Source: Pontibacter sp. SGAir0037
Lineage (GTDB): Bacteria > Bacteroidota > Bacteroidia > Cytophagales > Hymenobacteraceae
NCBI RefSeq assembly: GCF_005491705.1
Contig: NZ_CP028092.1
Span: 3,100,001-3,164,000 of the forward strand
DNA: 64,000 nucleotides
Direction of reading: 5' to 3'
Below the pieces are notes generated by a model that saw nothing but the letters and a program-made list of their open reading frames with translations, searched no databases and was not told where the DNA came from. Positions 59,855 through 64,000 of this stretch are shown here, piece by piece (the first letter of the stretch is position 1; the number at the start of each line of letters is the position of its first letter). Both the position numbers and the translations under genes were made by a program.

Positions 59855-60775
59855 TTACTGGAACAGCAGCACGCATGCTACCGGAACCAATATCAGGGAA
59901 ATGATAGAAGAAAGAGAGACTACTAAAGCGGCATTCTCTTTTTCTGTATCCAGGAAAGAGGCAAATACCACCAGGTTGGCTGCAATCGGGAAAAGAGGGA
60001 TAAGCAACAGCAGTTTCTGATCTTCTGCCTCTAGCTGCCCTACCAGGCCGGACTCGCCCAGCACCAGCAGGCCCAGCAAAATGGCGGCTATGACATAGCG
60101 CACACCAAGTATTTTCCCGAACATTTTATAATCCACTTTCTTGAACTTGACTTCGGTTAAGCCGATCCCGATCATCACCATGCCCAGGGCTGATAATACC
60201 CAACTGACTCCTTCCATAACAGGTCCTACAGACTCAGGCAATTCAAAGCCCAGTAAATTGGCGGCAATCGCCACTATACAGGCATAAATTGCCGGAATCT
60301 TAAGTACGTTCTTCACAGAAGCCATCACAGGTAAGTCTTTGCTCCTGGAAACCAGGTAGTAGCCAATGGTATCGCCGTAAAACACGTTGCCCATGTAGGC
60401 ACTGATGATAAGCGCCATTTTCTCTTCCCCGAACAAAGCCAGCACAACCGGAATACCGAACCAGCCAATATTAAAGTAGGAGAAGGAACAGGAAAGCAGG
60501 TACTTGTTAAAATCTTTGACAAGATAACGGTGCGTGAGCCAGGCAGGCAGGCTCATGAGCAGGCACAGTGCAAACACAATGGCAGCTACCACCAGAAACT
60601 GGTTCAGATCGGCATCCACAATGTTTTCGAAAATCACGATCGGGATCAGTATATAGAGCAGCACCCACGAAACCGGTTTGCTTTTTAAGCCGAACCAGCG
60701 GCTGGCTACATAGCCGGCGCCTATAAAGGCATAGAGCGGCAGCACATTGGTGAGCAGTTTATTAAATACATCCAT
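59855..60775 (-). CDS. AEC-family (auxin efflux carrier-like) transporter
   Basis: Inner-membrane transporter of 306 residues with about ten hydrophobic segments in two inverted halves (for example TNVLPLYAFIGAGYVASRWFG and VSLSSIISLILVPVACVLLF at the ends). The crossover region SYFNIGWFGIPVVLALFGEE contains the conserved N-x-x-x-x-G-x-P motif. Substrates in bacteria are mostly dicarboxylates or unknown. The start overlaps the end of the FAD-protein gene by 14 bases, so the two are co-expressed. Confidence 0.9.
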   Translation of the reverse strand: MDVFNKLLTNVLPLYAFIGAGYVASRWFGLKSKPVSWVLLYILIPIVIFENIVDADLNQFLVVAAIVFALCLLMSLPAWLTHRYLVKDFNKYLLSCSFSYFNIGWFGIPVVLALFGEEKMALIISAYMGNVFYGDTIGYYLVSRSKDLPVMASVKNVLKIPAIYACIVAIAANLLGFELPESVGPVMEGVSWVLSALGMVMIGIGLTEVKFKKVDYKMFGKILGVRYVIAAILLGLLVLGESGLVGQLEAEDQKLLLLIPLFPIAANLVVFASFLDTEKENAALVVSLSSIISLILVPVACVLLFQ

Positions 60776-62285
60776 TGGCCAGGCGGTGAAGAATATCGTT
60801 TGTCATACGGTCTACGCAGGCAACATTAAACCAAACAGAATTTGTATCCAGCAACTCTCCGTTTAACAGCTGCCCCACTCCATACAAGCGAGCCTGTGGC
60901 TTGCCTGGCACTATAATCTGAAGTGTATCCGGGTTAGCCTTTATACCACCTGCTTTATAAGGTAACAGTTGCTTTTTGTGCAGCAATGCCTGTAACAAGG
61001 GAATCTCCATCCTCTCGATTTTCTTGGCAGTACCTGTCGCATTTACCAAGTAAGTAGCCTGGTCTGTTGAGCCGTCTTCCAGGTACATGTAAAACTTTTT
61101 CTCCTCAGGTTTCCATTCCACTTTGCTCGAGTGCGGCTTTATAGTTAGTTGCCCCGATTCCAGTAAACGGAGCAATTTTCGGGCGTTCTGCGGCGGCATG
61201 CTGTGGCGGTTAATGTCCCAGTGCGCACCAAACCATTTCATGAATAAGACTTTCTGGTCCTCGGGCAGCAGCTTCCAGGCTTCGAAAGAAAGATATCGCG
61301 TTGAGAAAGCTATATTCTGAAATACGCTCTCCCCTTTTAGTGCCAGCTCCAGGTCCTGCTTCAGCAGTTCCAGGTGAGGCCTCTCTACCCGGCTAAACTG
61401 TTTCCAGGAATCCTGGATGCCCATTACGCGCTCCGCTTCGGCTCTGAACAGGCGAAAAAGATCTTTTGCCCGGAGCGTCCTTTTCTTTTCACGGATCATC
61501 TTCCGGATTTGTGCAAGCGTAAGCACCTCCCGCTCAAAAGGCACATCAAAAGGAGTTTGCACCCTCGGCAATAAACCATTACGAGAGTACAGAGTTAGTT
61601 TTCCGCGGTGCCCGTTGTCTGTCAATGTAACTATGGTATCGATAGCTGTCAGGCTGGTACCTAACATACTTACAGCAGCATCCCGCGGAATTTTCCGGAG
61701 AAGCCGGTCAGAAGGCCAGGGAAAATCGACGTATTGCGGAGATTCCTTTAAATGTGGGAAATTATTAGGTTCCGGTGTGCCTGTTGCCAGCACGGCAAAG
61801 TCAGCTTTTACCTCAGCACCTGATCTTAATGCGAGCACAACACGTTTGTCAGTTATCTCGGCATCAGTCACTTCATCGTGCAGCCAGCTGACCCGGAGGT
61901 TATGGCGCTGCGCAACATCTTTATACTCGCTCAGAGTTGCTTTCAGGTAACGACCGTACAAGTGGCGGGGCACGTAGCTGTTTGCATCTATCTCAATTCC
62001 GGCATACTCCTGCTGTACTGTTTCCCTGTTCTTGTATAGCCATTCCACAAAATGCAGCGGCTCTTCAGCAAAAATACCCATCAGCCCGGCCGAGGTATTC
62101 AGCAGATGCCCTTCCTCCTTTGTACCATAAGCCAGTCCGGGCCCAAACTCACGGTCTTTTTCTATTAAAACAATTTTTACATGCTCGCACTTTACAGGTG
62201 AAACTATAAGCTTTAGCACAAGATGCACAAAGGTAGCAACGCCATTTGCTCCTCCGCCAACAATGGCAATGGTGGTTGAATTCAT
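60762..62285 (-). CDS. FAD/NAD(P)-binding protein
   Basis: Flavoprotein of 507 residues. The dinucleotide-binding motif IAIVGGGANGVATFVHLVL is at the start, and a second GxGxxG-type site with ADFAVLATGTPEP is near residue 175. VSMLGTSLTAIDTIVTL near residue 205 is as in the FAD_NAD_binding_9 family, known from HI0933-like and lysine/ornithine-type monooxygenase-like proteins. The C-terminal half is helical. Reaction unknown. The ATG at 62285 is chosen; the frame begins nine codons earlier. The gene overlaps the AEC transporter by 14 bases, which hints that the transporter imports or exports its substrate or product. Confidence 0.88.
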   Translation of the reverse strand: MNSTTIAIVGGGANGVATFVHLVLKLIVSPVKCEHVKIVLIEKDREFGPGLAYGTKEEGHLLNTSAGLMGIFAEEPLHFVEWLYKNRETVQQEYAGIEIDANSYVPRHLYGRYLKATLSEYKDVAQRHNLRVSWLHDEVTDAEITDKRVVLALRSGAEVKADFAVLATGTPEPNNFPHLKESPQYVDFPWPSDRLLRKIPRDAAVSMLGTSLTAIDTIVTLTDNGHRGKLTLYSRNGLLPRVQTPFDVPFEREVLTLAQIRKMIREKKRTLRAKDLFRLFRAEAERVMGIQDSWKQFSRVERPHLELLKQDLELALKGESVFQNIAFSTRYLSFEAWKLLPEDQKVLFMKWFGAHWDINRHSMPPQNARKLLRLLESGQLTIKPHSSKVEWKPEEKKFYMYLEDGSTDQATYLVNATGTAKKIERMEIPLLQALLHKKQLLPYKAGGIKANPDTLQIIVPGKPQARLYGVGQLLNGELLDTNSVWFNVACVDRMTNDILHRLANGCI

Positions 62286-62407
62286 CAGGTATCGGATATC
62301 CAGTTTAAGCAACCGGTGTTAATTGCTAACATCTCTATACCTAACTACAAAGGCAGTGGTTTTGTTTATGCTTACTTAATAGAGCAGATTTGTGCGGCAA
62401 AAGCACC

Positions 62408-62869
62408 TTATTTCAGTTCCTCGAAACTGTATTTGGCATCACTCCAGAATTCATCCAGAGCGATAATGCGGGGCTTGAAAAATGAAATAAGAGCTGGCCA
62501 GTCGTCTTTGTTGAAAACATTTACCTTCTCTATTTCCTTGTAAATTCTGCTGATCGTGCGGCCATTATCGTCTGTTGTATGAAGCTCCCACTCCCATTCT
62601 TCCCCCAGTGTTTCGTGCAGCAGGGCTTTCAACTGCTCAAACTGTTCAAAAAAAAGTTGTTGCAGTTCCGCATCCGGATGCGTCATTTCTATACCAATGG
62701 ATGCGCTTTTCTTTTCGGCCACCATTCTGAAATATAAATTCTTAAAGCCTGTTTTATAGTTAAGCCAGTTCGTTTTCATGCCTTCCGCTGAAGGATGCGG
62801 TGCTATGTATTGCCCGAAGGCTGTCCAGAAAGCCTGGCGCAGTTGTGATGCTTGTTCTCTTGTGTACAT
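62408..62869 (-). CDS. DUF4268 domain-containing protein
   Basis: Cytosolic protein of 153 residues of the DUF4268 family. The family features are seen: YTREQASQLRQAFWTAFGQY at the start, NWLNYKTGFKNLYFRM in the middle, WEWELHTTDDNGRTISRIY and the C-terminal WPALISFFKPRIIALDEFWSD. Proteins of this family resemble restriction-endonuclease-like folds in sequence length and order but here stand alone; function unknown. The ATG at 62869 fits the family; upstream in-frame residues are hydrophobic without homology. Confidence 0.88.
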   Translation of the reverse strand: MYTREQASQLRQAFWTAFGQYIAPHPSAEGMKTNWLNYKTGFKNLYFRMVAEKKSASIGIEMTHPDAELQQLFFEQFEQLKALLHETLGEEWEWELHTTDDNGRTISRIYKEIEKVNVFNKDDWPALISFFKPRIIALDEFWSDAKYSFEELK

Positions 62870-63284
62870 GAGCGCAAAAATAAGGAAGGAAACGGATACC
62901 AGTAACAAGACTCCAGCTGCACGAATTTTGTTTGGAACAAATCACCTTTCATTCAACCCTAAGAAGGAAGCACCTCTCTGTCTTCGTCCTGCTATTCGCT
63001 TTTACCAAGTTTAACGCCTAGTTGTTATCATGAAATTCATGTGATCTAACTGTGCAGCAGGCAATGGCATCCTGAAGTTTTGCATCCTGACCTGGCTCAG
63101 CCTGTAAAAGCAACCTAAAATTTTTCAATTATTTTTTTAAAAGCTGTAACCCTGCTCTGGCTGTTCCCGTATAAATAAACGGCTAAAAGTTGAAAAGTTT
63201 AATTTTCAATATAATGAGGAGGCTCCCGATGGTGGGAGCCTTTTCTATTTTAAAGCTTTCAGAAGCACGGATGCCTGCGCCTGG
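62870..63284. other. Intergenic region (415 bp)
   Basis: Holds the promoter side of the DUF4268 gene and, at 63220-63246, the terminator of the GntP gene. No additional gene or RNA recognised. Confidence 0.4.
63220..63246. terminator. Intrinsic terminator
   Basis: AGGCTCCC (63220-63227) pairs with GGGAGCCT (63234-63241) around a 6-base loop, followed by TTTTC on the plus strand. It lies just past the end of the minus-strand GntP gene. Confidence 0.7.
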
Positions 63285-64000
63285 CTAAACAACCGGCTCC
63301 AGCAATAGCACGCCAATCAGCCCCAGCACAGATACGATTGTTTCCATCAGAGACCAGGTGAGAATGGTTTGCGGGATCGTAAGATTAAAATACTCTTTAA
63401 ACATCCAGAAGCCAGGATCGTTGACATGCGAAAACATAAGGCTCCCGGCTCCGATGGACAAGACCATTAACTCGGGGTTGACTCCTGTAGAGGCCAGCAT
63501 GGGCAACGCTATACCAGCTCCTGTAATGGCAGCCACCGTGGCAGAGCCCAGGCAAACGCGCAGCAGCGCAGTTATTAACCAGGCAATAAACAGCGGCGAC
63601 AAAGTTGTGCCTTCTATAAGGCCGGTGATAAAGTTTCCCACCCCGCTATCCACCAGCACCTGTTTTAAAGCACCGCCTGCCCCGATAATGAGCAGAATCA
63701 TAGAAATACTTGTTACCGAATCCGTGGTGGATTTCATTAGCTCCGCCATGCTTTTACCGCGGCTTAGCCCCAACGTATACAAAGCCACTAACACAGAGAT
63801 AAGCAGCGCTATAACCGGATCTCCTATAAATTCAAACAGTTGCCTTATAGCAGAAGTAGCCGGTACAGTAATGGAAAGTACAGCAGCCGTGGCCATTAGT
63901 ATAATAGGCACCAACGCTGTTAAAATGCTGATTCCGTAGCCAGGCATCTCCTCTTCTGTAAAGTGCCGGGGAGTAAACAAATTAGCAGGTGGCTCTGCCT
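63285..64000 (-). CDS. GntP-family gluconate permease, C-terminal part (cut by window edge)
   Basis: The last 238 residues of a membrane permease; the frame stays open to the window edge (reading AEPPANLFTPRHF inward), so the N-terminal part lies beyond 64000. Hydrophobic helices and the family pattern GYGISILTALVPIILMATA, LGSATVAAITGAG, and SIGAGSLMFSHVNDPGFWMFKEYFNLT identify the gluconate:proton symporter (GntP) family; the HVNDxGFW segment is highly conserved. Substrate is probably gluconate or a related sugar acid. Confidence 0.9.
   Translation of the reverse strand, partial: AEPPANLFTPRHFTEEEMPGYGISILTALVPIILMATAAVLSITVPATSAIRQLFEFIGDPVIALLISVLVALYTLGLSRGKSMAELMKSTTDSVTSISMILLIIGAGGALKQVLVDSGVGNFITGLIEGTTLSPLFIAWLITALLRVCLGSATVAAITGAGIALPMLASTGVNPELMVLSIGAGSLMFSHVNDPGFWMFKEYFNLTIPQTILTWSLMETIVSVLGLIGVLLLEPVV

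Noticed and set aside
1..64000. CRISPR array or defence island
   Set aside because: No regularly spaced repeats, cas genes, restriction or toxin-antitoxin pairs were seen; the DUF4268 protein and HEPN tail stand alone and are not enough to call a defence system.

Overview
The window reads as chromosomal DNA of an aerobic member of the Bacteroidota, most likely Cytophagales/Hymenobacteraceae (Pontibacter-like). Evidence: type IX secretion C-terminal tails, a SusC/SusD pair, several TonB-dependent proteins, Bacteroidota-style promoters (TTG-N19-TAnnTTTG), few Shine-Dalgarno sequences, and two-domain D-Ala-D-Ala ligase and HEPN-tailed sulfite reductase architectures. The genus is an inference from gene content, not from a marker gene.

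Layout. 1-4.9 kb: end of a two-component operon, a zinc/cobalt CDF exporter, small enzymes, an S1/P1 nuclease. 4.9-8.4 kb: a five-domain secreted lipoprotein (ThuA / sugar dehydrogenase / PKD / cytochrome c / CBM-like). 9.5-16.5 kb: a sulfur-assimilation module made of two convergent units. The left unit starts with a SAM riboswitch and a cysteine-run leader peptide before APS reductase. The right unit starts with the same arrangement before sulfite reductase, followed by siroheme synthase and O-succinylhomoserine sulfhydrylase. 16.7-30.3 kb: a TonB-dependent receptor, a diheme cytochrome, an AraC regulator, two T9SS-exported proteins (one a GH9 glycosidase), a PepSY-like protein, a porin and a DUF3298-type lipoprotein. 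30.9-35.6 kb: a frameshifted XRE regulator and purL. 35.7-44.7 kb: an AT-rich accessory segment with susC, susD, a decapitated lipoprotein gene, a dead IS3-family remnant and an intact IS66 element whose 8-bp target duplication is visible; it ends at a CAU tRNA. 44.8-64 kb: HAD phosphatase/site-2 protease pair, rhodanese, T9SS protein, PASTA protein, fused Ddl, sensor kinases and a receiver, YihY, aldo/keto reductase, GNAT, AEC transporter/FAD protein pair, DUF4268 and a GntP permease cut by the window edge.

Most interesting signal: the duplicated SAM-riboswitch + poly-Cys leader-peptide device. In both copies the leader AUG lies exactly 8 nt after the 3' strand of riboswitch helix P1 and the peptide ends in a run of cysteines (seven in one; five, then Tyr-Cys, in the other). 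This suggests that SAM supply gates translation of a cysteine-sensing leader, combining a methionine-branch and a cysteine-branch signal on both key steps of sulfate reduction. The peptides are 43 and 38 residues, short enough to escape routine gene calling.
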